Source: Amoebophilaceae bacterium
Lineage (GTDB): Bacteria; Bacteroidota; Bacteroidia; Cytophagales; Amoebophilaceae
Direction: 5' to 3'
NCBI GenBank assembly: GCA_025455725.1
Contig: JALOLY010000020.1
Coordinates: 1-15,986, forward strand
DNA: 15,986 bases
The translations under genes were made by a program, and so were the position numbers. Under the pieces are notes generated by a model. The model was given only the letters and a program-made list of their open reading frames with translations. It did not search any database and was not told where the DNA came from. Positions 1 through 6,496 of the stretch are shown here, piece after piece; position 1 is the stretch's first letter, and every line of letters begins with the position of its first letter.

Positions 1-444
1 TTGCAAAGCGCGAACCTGCAGCCACAGGCGCTCCGCCTCTTGCCACTGGCCTTGCTGCTGACTAAACAGGACACGCTCACCAGAAGAAGCGGTAAAAGGT
101 CCGGCAAATGACTGGGGAACGGTATGGACGCCGGCATGAGACGGAGTCACTGGGACCGTAGTAGTCGACAACATAGACGTCACTGCTGTTGCTGGTTCGG
201 TCATAGACATACTGCCCAGCGCGCCTATGACACGGGCATCAGTATGTGGAGCATCAAAAGCGAGCAAACCTAGCGACAAGGCTTCGCCCGACACTCGCAC
301 ACGATCGGCTGTCATTGAGTGCTCCTGCCTGTTACCAGGATCGTCAATGATTGCACGTAGACCTGACCTGCAACCCTGCAAGGACAGACTACACAGGATA
401 ACCGTTGCTATCAAGCGATTCGATTTCAATAGAGAATGGCACAT
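1..444 (-). CDS. Lipoprotein paralogue 3, 5' part only (runs off the window)
   Basis: The frame from ATG at 444 is open for 148 codons to base 1, so the gene continues outside the window. The protein begins MCHSLLKSNR, then a hydrophobic stretch and the lipobox LQGC with Cys25. This is a typical signal-peptidase-II export signal for an outer-surface or periplasmic lipoprotein. After Cys comes RSGLRAIIDDP, matching QSSLRVTPEDP and SASFRVTPEEP at the same place in the two downstream-numbered paralogues. The rest is a Ser/Thr/Pro/Ala-rich linker, ending in a Gln/Glu-rich stretch that may start the coiled coil. The start is supported by the leader TTCAATGTATTGACG directly before ATG, shared with the other copies. 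The C-terminal domain is not visible, so membership rests on signal peptide, post-Cys motif and upstream region. Function unknown. Confidence 0.75.
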   Translation of the reverse strand, partial: MCHSLLKSNRLIATVILCSLSLQGCRSGLRAIIDDPGNRQEHSMTADRVRVSGEALSLGLLAFDAPHTDARVIGALGSMSMTEPATAVTSMLSTTTVPVTPSHAGVHTVPQSFAGPFTASSGERVLFSQQQGQWQEAERLWLQVRALQ

Positions 445-477
445 CGTCAATACATTGAAGTGGATAAAACATCTTGC
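445..477 (-). repeat. Conserved leader of lipoprotein paralogue 3
   Basis: Read on the minus strand, this stretch contains CCACTTCAATGTATTGACG ending immediately at the ATG at 444. The core TTCAAYGTRTT recurs directly before the starts at 1991, 3657 and 15897, at 4-7 nt from the start codon. A CAAG element lies further upstream in the same order. No purine-rich Shine-Dalgarno is present, so this may be the 5' untranslated leader or a translation-related element. Role inferred only from conservation. Confidence 0.65.
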
Positions 478-776
478 GTACGTTGCCACACAGCACAACG
501 ACAAGTGCTGCGGATTCTATAACCCGAACCCTGGCTGGATCTTGCCGAAACACGACTTATCATGCAATAGACAAGTTTAACACCATTACACAGAACCAGC
601 CTATAGTAATAGTACGACACACGCACGCGTATGAAGAGAATAAAAAGTATGATACCTTGCTCAGTACCCGAGGTGGCAACAAAGAGCTAAGTCGACCTGT
701 ACAGTACCAAGGATCCAGGTACCAAGACGCCAAAGCGTCCGATTCCCCGAAGGCCAAGTCTCCAGGGAGCAAGTGC
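478..776. other. Intergenic region between lipoprotein paralogues 1 and 3
   Basis: No credible gene is seen. The stretch holds the shared upstream block at 551-605. Just after the end of paralogue 1, around 704-726, an 8-nt direct repeat GTACCAAG is spaced 15 nt apart around a GGATCC. Open frames here are short and overlap the end of paralogue 1 in other frames. Confidence 0.5.
551..605 (-). promoter_or_regulatory. Shared upstream block of lipoprotein paralogue 3 (probable promoter region)
   Basis: On the minus strand this block contains GGTTCTGTGTAATGG and then CTATTGCATGATAAG. Similar sequences in the same order lie upstream of paralogue 1 (2111-2159) and paralogue 2 (3763-3813). The block sits about 107-161 nt before the start, comparable to the other two. 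Conservation of order and distance suggests a duplicated promoter or operator. No clean Bacteroidota TTG...TAnnTTTG pair is visible. Confidence 0.45.
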
Positions 777-1991
777 CTAGAGCTTCCGAAGACCCGAAAC
801 GCCGCAGATGACGCCACTGCGGTCATCGCCATTGTGACCACTGAGGACAAGAAGACCCCTCAGAGAAAACCCTCCGACAACGGGCGAGTACTGGTCATCG
901 ACCCACTCTTGGCACCGCGTATGGACATCTGTATAAAAACGTTCTCCACTACGCACGTAATGCGACAGGATAACGGTTGCCGCTTCTACAACACCAGGCA
1001 GCTCATAAGCAAGGCCCGTGCGACGCGCATGCGTGGCAACCAGAGCTTGCTGGTGTGAATACGTCTCATTTCTGCTACCAGGCAATACATCGCGTGTCAT
1101 CAGGACCCAATAGGAACCAGTGGCAGGATCAACATCGGGCAATTGATTACCCAATTTTTCCTGAACATTACCAGCATAGTACCTATACCTGGTGGGGTAT
1201 CCTCCGCCTTTGGGACGCTGGATAAGCTCCTCAAGTAGGTTTAAGTTAAAGGGCTTGCCATCCACTGCAGCCGGTATCAAGGCCAACAGGTGCGTATTTA
1301 TCACACGCTTACCTGGCCAGAACGGGCAGGAGCTATTCAAGATTTTAGCTATGTCGTCTGGGAGGGGCGGTACCGTACCGACTTCCCCAAAGTACTGCGA
1401 CCATGCCGCAGCACCAAACGCCTCATCTAAAATCCTGGCTTGTATTAGCGCGCGCGTCTTTTGTTTTAACGTATCAAAATCATTCTGCAGTGCTACGTTC
1501 TCCGCCTTCAAAGCGTCGTGCTCTGTTCTTAATAGCTCACGCGCTCGCTCCGAAGTCTCGAGCCTTGCTTGAAGCGATAACTCTACCGAAAAATCCTCAG
1601 TTTTCGGACGCTTAGGGCGCATGCTGAAGCTACTGAGTTGCTGCCCCGAAGAAGATCTGGTTGTTTGAAAAGTAGGCCTAGCCGCAGGCTTGGCATCTTC
1701 CTCCTGAAGCTCCGTTGACAACACTTGATACCAGGTAGTGGAAGCATCAGGCAAGAATGTTGCTGATACGGCTTCCGATAGACCGCTATCGTGTGTACGT
1801 TGGGGCATGGGAGTCTGGACACCCGGCAATAAAACCTGGTTGGCGACCTGCTCAGCATCGCGCGTCTTACGCGACTTTCTAACTAAAGGATCCTCAGGGG
1901 TCACCCTCAAGCTTGACTGACAACTCGGTAGCCACAAACTACACAGTATCAATATGACTACTGTCAAGGAATGAAATCGAGCATGGCGCAT
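777..1991 (-). CDS. Lipoprotein paralogue 1 with coiled coil and conserved C-terminal domain
   Basis: The frame is open from 2045, but ATG at 1991 is chosen because it starts a lipoprotein signal: MRHARFH, a hydrophobic core, and lipobox LPSC with Cys24. The protein is about 404 residues. Residues ~25-130 form a Ser/Thr/Pro-rich linker that diverges strongly from paralogue 2. Residues ~135-187 have heptad-like Leu/Glu/Arg spacing and are probably coiled coil. Residues ~191-404 form the conserved domain, with motifs WSQYFGEVGTVPPLP, CPFWPGK, THLLALIP, PKGGGYPTRYR, YWVLMTRDVLPGSR, EAATVILSHYVRSGER and a final LRKL. Relative to paralogue 2 it lacks the PWTY residues before TRC. I have an impression of similar domains in Amoebophilus-like symbionts and amoeba-associated chlamydiae, but cannot verify it. 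A surface-exposed, host-facing protein is plausible; function is not established. Confidence 0.85.
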   Translation of the reverse strand: MRHARFHSLTVVILILCSLWLPSCQSSLRVTPEDPLVRKSRKTRDAEQVANQVLLPGVQTPMPQRTHDSGLSEAVSATFLPDASTTWYQVLSTELQEEDAKPAARPTFQTTRSSSGQQLSSFSMRPKRPKTEDFSVELSLQARLETSERARELLRTEHDALKAENVALQNDFDTLKQKTRALIQARILDEAFGAAAWSQYFGEVGTVPPLPDDIAKILNSSCPFWPGKRVINTHLLALIPAAVDGKPFNLNLLEELIQRPKGGGYPTRYRYYAGNVQEKLGNQLPDVDPATGSYWVLMTRDVLPGSRNETYSHQQALVATHARRTGLAYELPGVVEAATVILSHYVRSGERFYTDVHTRCQEWVDDQYSPVVGGFSLRGLLVLSGHNGDDRSGVICGVSGLRKL

Positions 1992-2032
1992 GGTAATAAA
2001 CACGTTGAAGTGGACGGAATTCTTCGCTTGCC
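1992..2032 (-). repeat. Conserved leader of lipoprotein paralogue 1
   Basis: On the minus strand this holds CAAGCGAAGAATTC, then CCACTTCAACGTGTT, ending a few bases before ATG at 1991. The arrangement (CAAG, about 16 nt, CCACTTCAAYGTRTT, start) is shared with the leaders at 445-477 and 3658-3697. It explains why the frame stays open upstream of the chosen start: the extra codons fall in a conserved untranslated leader. Confidence 0.65.
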
Positions 2033-2445
2033 CTCTATGTCCCATTTCGGGCAGAGAGGTACGTTATGGATTTGGGGCTCAAGGGCTGCCTAAACCTAGA
2101 AAAACCACGGCCCGCCATACAATAGGGCATACATGAAACCCGTTTTACAGAACCGTATACAAGCAGCTTGTAACATGGCTTGTACACTCGTATTGAAACA
2201 GGAGGCGCGTCTCCCCTTCATCTAGTGCTCGGAGGCAAAGACCGTAGATGAGTCACCCACCGTACCGCGTCTTTCTAGCCTGAGAAGCGGCACCTCACCT
2301 TCACACGTGGGACCTGAAATCAGCACGCAACTGGCCCCTTCAGCACCGACATCTGGTAGCAACACCACAACCACGAAGGCCCGTACCGAAAGAACCCTTG
2401 AAGCCATGCTATCAAAAAAGATAGCCCCGAACAAGTCCCCGTAAC
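2033..2445. other. Intergenic region between lipoprotein paralogues 2 and 1
   Basis: No supported gene. It holds the shared promoter-like block at 2111-2159. At 2408-2425, 21-38 nt after the stop of paralogue 2, there is a perfect inverted repeat GCTATC / GATAGC around six A/T bases. That hairpin could slow or end transcription, but lacks a T-run after the stem. A 70-codon frame at 2222-2434 has a TTG start and a hydrophobic stretch but no other support. Confidence 0.5.
2111..2159 (-). promoter_or_regulatory. Shared upstream block of lipoprotein paralogue 1 (probable promoter region)
   Basis: Minus-strand reading gives TATACGGTTCTGTAAAACGG followed by ATGCCCTATTGTATGG. TATACG-TTnTGTAAAAC is nearly identical to the block upstream of paralogue 2 (3763-3813) and resembles that of paralogue 3 (551-605). 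It lies about 120-168 nt before the start at 1991. The long, partly conserved leader suggests shared regulation of the family. Confidence 0.45.
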
Positions 2446-3657
2446 CTAAAGCCTCCGGAGGGCTGCCACGCCATCGCAGTAATGGACATGACTACTGCAG
2501 TTCACGTCGAGGCCTCCAGAGACAAATCCCCCGCTGACAGACGGGTATTGGCTGTCTACTACCTCCCGACATCGTGTATAGGTCCACGGTGCATCTGCAT
2601 AGAGACGCTCTCCACTGCGGACATAATGGGACAAAATGGCAGTCGCTGCTTCTAATACACCAGGCAATACGTAAAGAAGTCCTGTGTCACGCGCACGAGA
2701 AGCGACCAACGCCTTCTGATACGCATATTTCTTGCTTCTACTACCGTCAAGTACATCGCGCGTCATCAACACCCAATAAGGTCTCACGGGTGATTGAGCA
2801 CCTAATACCTCTTGTACATTACCATCGTAGACACGAAATCTAGTGGGGTAGCCGCCCCCCTTGGGACTCTGGATAAGTTCCCCAAGTAGATCTAAACTGA
2901 AGTCCCTACCATCCACCGAAGAAGGTATCAAGACCAACAGGTGTGTATCTCTCACGCACCTGCCTGCCCAAAACGGGCAAGGGTCGTTCAAAATCCTGGC
3001 TATATTGGCCGGGAGGGGTGGCACTGTACCCACTTCTCCGAAGTACTGCGACCATGCTGCAGGCCCAAAGGCTCCAGCTGGAACCCTGGTCTGTGCCAGC
3101 ACTCGTATCTTTCGCTTTAACGTCTGGAGACCCTCGCGTAGTATTGCGTTCTCCGCTTTTAAGGATTCGTTCTCAGATCTTAGCACTTCACATGCATGTT
3201 CTGAAGTCTCAAGTCGCACTTTAAGTGATGATTCTAACGCGGAATCTCCTGCCTGCAGACGCTCAGGTCTCACGACCAGGGTATCAAGTTGCCCTTCCGA
3301 GAAAGACCTGGACATCTGAACCCTAGTCTCAAACTTGGCGTCTTCAAACTCCCCTGCAGGGACTTGCTGCTGGGGAATTGTGCCATCGGTCTCAACGGCA
3401 AAGTGATGCGTGGGTGCAATAGCTTGAGCCTTAGAAGCGGCTGCTGAAGCGACTGTTGACAACCTACTGTCGCGCACGTTAGACTGGACATCCAATTCCG
3501 AAACCCGGTCAGCAACGTGTTCATAATGGCTTGCCCTACACGATCTCTTGAGCACTGGCTCTTCAGGGGTCACCCGAAAGCTTGCACTACAGCCCTGTAA
3601 CCACGAACTACATATCATCAACGTTGCTAGCAAACAATTAAATCGAGTACGACACAT
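2446..3657 (-). CDS. Lipoprotein paralogue 2 with coiled coil and conserved C-terminal domain
   Basis: The open frame reaches 3726; ATG at 3657 is chosen because it begins MCRTRFN, a hydrophobic core and lipobox LQGC (Cys23), directly after the shared leader. The protein is 403 residues. Linker ~24-130 is rich in Ala/Ser/Thr/Gln and poorly conserved. A probable coiled coil follows (~140-190; SLKVRLETSEHACEVLRSEN). The C-terminal domain (~195-403) is conserved with paralogue 1: AAWSQYFGEVGTVPPLP, CPFWAGR, THLLVLIPSSVDG, SPKGGGYPTRFR, YWVLMTRDVLDGSR, LEAATAILSHYVRSGERLY, PWTYTRC, GGFVSGGLDV and a final GVAALRRL. The ending loosely recalls C-type-lectin-like paralogous domains, but that is speculation. 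Probably lipid-anchored and facing periplasm or exterior. Function unknown. Confidence 0.85.
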   Translation of the reverse strand: MCRTRFNCLLATLMICSSWLQGCSASFRVTPEEPVLKRSCRASHYEHVADRVSELDVQSNVRDSRLSTVASAAASKAQAIAPTHHFAVETDGTIPQQQVPAGEFEDAKFETRVQMSRSFSEGQLDTLVVRPERLQAGDSALESSLKVRLETSEHACEVLRSENESLKAENAILREGLQTLKRKIRVLAQTRVPAGAFGPAAWSQYFGEVGTVPPLPANIARILNDPCPFWAGRCVRDTHLLVLIPSSVDGRDFSLDLLGELIQSPKGGGYPTRFRVYDGNVQEVLGAQSPVRPYWVLMTRDVLDGSRSKKYAYQKALVASRARDTGLLYVLPGVLEAATAILSHYVRSGERLYADAPWTYTRCREVVDSQYPSVSGGFVSGGLDVNCSSHVHYCDGVAALRRL

Positions 3658-3697
3658 GGTGTTAATACGTTGAAATGGGTGATCGTCTTTGCTTGCC
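3658..3697 (-). repeat. Conserved leader of lipoprotein paralogue 2
   Basis: On the minus strand this contains CAAGCAAAGACGATC, then CCCATTTCAACGTATT, and ends just before ATG at 3657. It matches the leaders of paralogues 1 and 3 in sequence and spacing, and the remnant at 15898-15937 most closely in its TTCAACGTATT core. Confidence 0.65.
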
Positions 3698-3988
3698 TGG
3701 ATGCACCACGCCAGGCGGCAGGGCACGCTTATGCCCTGAGCGGCCGCATTTTAGTAAAATGTGGCTTATCGTGCAACAGGCAATGCACGACGAAAGTTTT
3801 ACAAAAACGTATAAAAGTTTGTTGCGTGTTTGGTAACTAGTCAAAGGAATTGCGTACTTTTCCCACGTGTCATCACACTCAGTAATGCTGGAAAATAGTA
3901 GCGGAATAGCCACTACAAGGAAGCTTCGCACGATAAATGGTAAATACTCCTTCAAAATGCCTCCTCCCCAACAACGCACCAAGCACCA
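3698..3988. other. Intergenic region between lepB and lipoprotein paralogue 2
   Basis: No supported gene. It contains the shared upstream block at 3763-3813 and a 6-bp hairpin AGGGCA / TGCCCT at 3720-3737, absent from the other copies. A frame at 3662-3982 is open for about 106 codons (TTG starts, purine-rich GGGGAGGAGG before an internal TTG). It runs straight through the conserved promoter and leader and is probably chance. Confidence 0.5.
3763..3813 (-). promoter_or_regulatory. Shared upstream block of lipoprotein paralogue 2 (probable promoter region)
   Basis: The minus strand reads TATACGTTTTTGTAAAAC, then GCATTGCCTGTTGCACGATAAG. The first part matches the block of paralogue 1 and the second part (TTGCAYGATAAG) matches paralogue 3, so this copy links the three. 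It lies about 106-156 nt before the start at 3657. TACGTTTTTG is close to, but not an exact, Bacteroidota TAnnTTTG element. Confidence 0.45.
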
Positions 3989-5068
3989 TTAATTAATCAA
4001 TCGGCATACCCGCCTCCAACGAATCTTGCTTAAAAATCGCTTACTCGGATCCAGTGAAAATAAGATAAGTACTGCTTTACCTACAATATGGTCTTCGGGT
4101 ACAAAACTCCAAAAGCGTGCATCTGCTGAGTTATGTCTGTTGTCGCCCATCACGAAGTAATAATCTTGCTGAAAAGTATAGGACGCTACTTGCTGGCCAT
4201 CGATCCAGAGCTGGTTATCATTGATTTGGACATCACGATGGCCCTCATGGTAGGTAATCGCGCGTTCGTACTGCATCAACGTTCTTTCGTTAACTGGTAT
4301 AGTCATCCCTCGTGCAGGCACGGTAATAGGCCCAAAGTGATCTGCATTCCAAGGGCATGTAGCACTGCTGGAATATATTTGTGAGTCTGCCATGCCTGCG
4401 GGCATCACCACACGATGAATTTCCTGAATGAATGCTATGCTTTCCAGCTGTGTGGCTGTATCAGGGGTGGTGTACACTAAATAACCTGCTTGCACAGGTG
4501 AATATTCGCGAATGGAGTGTTGTCTGAAAAAACGATCTGGGAGTGTTGCTGTAGTCTTCAGGTAATAGCGGTATTGTAGTCCTGGATACTGTGGTTGCGG
4601 CATATCATTGACATACACTTGTGCATTGCTGATATGGAGCACATCACCTGGTAGCCCTACACAACGCTTGATGTAATAAGTACGCAAATCAATCGGTCTA
4701 TCTAGCTCCATAGGATAGTTAAATACTACTTGGTCGCCTCGCTTAACGTGGGAGCAACCAGGCAGTCGGTATTGAGGAAGTTGGACCCAGTCTAGATAGG
4801 ATGGTATACCTGTACTGCCGATTGTTTGATGGGTCAAGGGAATTTGCAGTGGAGTTTTGGGTGTACGAACTCCATAGTGCAACTTGCTTACAAAAATAAA
4901 GTCCCCTGTAAGCAGGGTTTGCTCCATTGAAGAACTGGGTATGGTGAAAGCCTCTAGTACCAACCATCGCACCAAGCTAGCGACAATCACAGCAAATACT
5001 AACGCATTGCACCACTCTCGGATTTTGGAGATTGGCTGAGTTGGCCCCCTTTTTTTAAAGAACTTCAT
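3989..5068 (-). CDS. lepB: Signal peptidase I
   Basis: Membrane-bound serine protease that removes signal peptides from exported proteins at the outer face of the inner membrane. The protein is 359 residues. After a basic N-terminus there is one membrane segment (~20-41), then the catalytic serine box FTIPSSSMEQTL (nucleophile Ser47). The general-base lysine lies in YYIKRCVGLPGD (Lys134), and the late MGDNRHNSADARFW box spans ~307-320. About 165 residues separate the lysine and MGDN boxes, a long insertion compared with short LepB proteins; longer forms are usual in Bacteroidota. It is the last gene of the parA-parB-DUF5683-dapB run, 43 nt after dapB, probably co-transcribed. There is no obvious Shine-Dalgarno. 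A TTAATTAA follows the stop, but no clear terminator. Confidence 0.95.
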   Translation of the reverse strand: MKFFKKRGPTQPISKIREWCNALVFAVIVASLVRWLVLEAFTIPSSSMEQTLLTGDFIFVSKLHYGVRTPKTPLQIPLTHQTIGSTGIPSYLDWVQLPQYRLPGCSHVKRGDQVVFNYPMELDRPIDLRTYYIKRCVGLPGDVLHISNAQVYVNDMPQPQYPGLQYRYYLKTTATLPDRFFRQHSIREYSPVQAGYLVYTTPDTATQLESIAFIQEIHRVVMPAGMADSQIYSSSATCPWNADHFGPITVPARGMTIPVNERTLMQYERAITYHEGHRDVQINDNQLWIDGQQVASYTFQQDYYFVMGDNRHNSADARFWSFVPEDHIVGKAVLILFSLDPSKRFLSKIRWRRVCRLIN

Positions 5069-5111
5069 GTCATCGAATGGTTGAGCAAAGCGAGAGGCTT
5101 GTCGTTTGCCC

Positions 5112-5837
5112 CTAACAGCTGTCTAACTGTAAAAAATTTTCCATCCCGAGGATTCCTTCCTTGTCACGTATCCACTCAGCCACCAGAACAACGCCCAGAG
5201 CAAACCCCTCTCGGCTGTGAGCTGTATGTTTGATCTCTAATGTATCTGATGGAGCAGCGTAAGTGACGACGTGGGTACCAGGTACATCCTGTTTTCTTGT
5301 AACCCAAATACCCAGGCTATCTTCTTGTTGCGTGGGAGCAACCAACCATCTCTTTTTGCGGTGTATATTCCGAATGATGCCCTCAGCCAACGTAATGGCC
5401 GTTCCACTTGGAGCATCTTTTTTCTCTAAGTGGTGCTCCTCTGCTAGTGCTACTTCGTACTCAGGGCATCGGTCCATGAGCTTGGCCAAGAGTGTATTAA
5501 CTTTGAGAAAGATGTGCATGCCTATACTGAAGTTGGAAGCATAAAAAAAAGTACCCCGTTGTGCTTTGCAGTATGCATATAACTCTTCCTTATCTTCTAG
5601 CCACCCCGTGGTGCCTGAGATAACCGGGATCTTTTTCGCGAGGCATTGTGCAATATTGCCGTAAGCGGCTGCAGGATGGCTAAATTCTATGGCCACGTCA
5701 ACTGCTTTGGGACTAATAGCAGCCAAAGAGGCGCTGTTGCTTGAGTCTATTTTGTGAACAACATGATGCCCCCGCTGTATGGCTACCTGTTCAACAGCTT
5801 TTCCCATCTTCCCATAACCAACCAAGATCATTCTCAT
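5112..5837 (-). CDS. dapB: 4-hydroxy-tetrahydrodipicolinate reductase
   Basis: Reduces 4-hydroxy-tetrahydrodipicolinate to tetrahydrodipicolinate with NAD(P)H on the route to diaminopimelate and lysine. The 241-residue protein has the N-terminal dinucleotide loop GYGKMGKAVE (8-17), VAIEFSHPAAA (48-58), SGTTGW (74-79), and the catalytic/substrate motif EEHHLEKKDAPSGTA (133-147). His135 and Lys139 sit where the catalytic His and Lys of E. coli DapB fall. The C-terminus has HSREGFALGVVLVAEW. The glycine-rich loop reads GxGxMG rather than GxxGxMG, as is common in shorter Bacteroidota forms. The start overlaps the DUF5683 stop by four bases (ATGA), so translational coupling is likely. A second ATG lies two codons downstream. 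Confidence 0.95.
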   Translation of the reverse strand: MRMILVGYGKMGKAVEQVAIQRGHHVVHKIDSSNSASLAAISPKAVDVAIEFSHPAAAYGNIAQCLAKKIPVISGTTGWLEDKEELYAYCKAQRGTFFYASNFSIGMHIFLKVNTLLAKLMDRCPEYEVALAEEHHLEKKDAPSGTAITLAEGIIRNIHRKKRWLVAPTQQEDSLGIWVTRKQDVPGTHVVTYAAPSDTLEIKHTAHSREGFALGVVLVAEWIRDKEGILGMENFLQLDSC

Positions 5838-6496
5838 TCCCCAAAACTTAACGTCAGGCTCATCCCTATTGTAGGATCGTTAGCTACTGTATGTAGCACG
5901 CTTGGCTGCACCTCTATACTGATATCATCAGACAACGTAAAGGTTTTTAGACTTGCTCCTGCATAGGCATCGAAGACATTGATGACGTACCACAGCGCTG
6001 TAAAGATAAGGCAAAGATCACGGCCCATCCTGTACTCATCCACATGGTTGATGAGGTTGCCCCCACTTTTTTTTCTGAGTAGTTCTCTTCTGAACGCAAC
6101 GTACCCCTTGTGGTAATAGAGAGCACCCCAACCAAGCCCCAAAAAACCTGCATAAATAACCGGAACTTTCCAATAGTGTTGATTATAACCCTGCCCCCAT
6201 CCCGGCAAAATGGCAGAATACATCCAGGCTTGCTGCATCACCACCTTTTCATCTATATGAGCATGTTCCTTTTTGTTAGCTTGTGTAGCAATAGTGCGGA
6301 GAGGCGCTTGTGGCGTGGCATCGCTGGAAGTACTCCCAACAAATCGGGAAGTCAAAGAAGACACTGGCGCCTTGCGCTCGCTCTTCCCATACCAAAGCTT
6401 GTGCACAGGTCCCTGTTGCGTCGTGGTAGCCAGGACCGTTGTGACACAGGCCCCAAACAACCAACTTATCAGAAAAAAAGTACTCCACTTAACCAT
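5834..6496 (-). CDS. DUF5683 family membrane protein
   Basis: About 220 residues. An N-terminal hydrophobic segment (WSTFFLISWLFGACVTTVLA) looks like a signal peptide or anchor. A low-complexity linker follows, then the family core SAILPGWGQGYNQHYWKVPVIYAGFLGLG (~94-122), a hydrophobic pair, a basic stretch RRELLRKK, and RDLCLIFTALWYVINVFDAYAGASLKTF (~159-186). I recognise this as DUF5683, typically found beside parB and dapB in Bacteroidota; its function is unknown. ATG at 6496 is preferred to the TTG one codon earlier: it overlaps the parB stop by one base (TGATG) and has GGAG about 6 nt upstream, one of the few plausible ribosome-binding sites here. It overlaps dapB by four bases. Confidence 0.85.
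   Translation of the reverse strand: MVKWSTFFLISWLFGACVTTVLATTTQQGPVHKLWYGKSERKAPVSSLTSRFVGSTSSDATPQAPLRTIATQANKKEHAHIDEKVVMQQAWMYSAILPGWGQGYNQHYWKVPVIYAGFLGLGWGALYYHKGYVAFRRELLRKKSGGNLINHVDEYRMGRDLCLIFTALWYVINVFDAYAGASLKTFTLSDDISIEVQPSVLHTVANDPTIGMSLTLSFGE

Noticed and set aside
461..469. DnaA-box-like TTATCCACT in the leader of paralogue 3
   Set aside because: Single 8-of-9 match with no cluster nearby, and it belongs to the conserved lipoprotein leader.
560..850. 96-codon minus-strand frame near the end of lipoprotein paralogue 1
   Set aside because: It overlaps the end of a supported gene in another frame and the shared upstream block of paralogue 3.
2222..2434. 70-codon minus-strand frame with a hydrophobic N-terminus just after lipoprotein paralogue 2
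   Set aside because: TTG start, no ribosome-binding site, no recognisable domain, and it overlaps a hairpin; chance is more likely.
3662..3982. 106-codon minus-strand frame with a hydrophobic segment and an internal TTG after GGGGAGGAGG
   Set aside because: It runs through the upstream block and leader shared by the lipoprotein genes, which are not coding in the other copies, and shows no family features.
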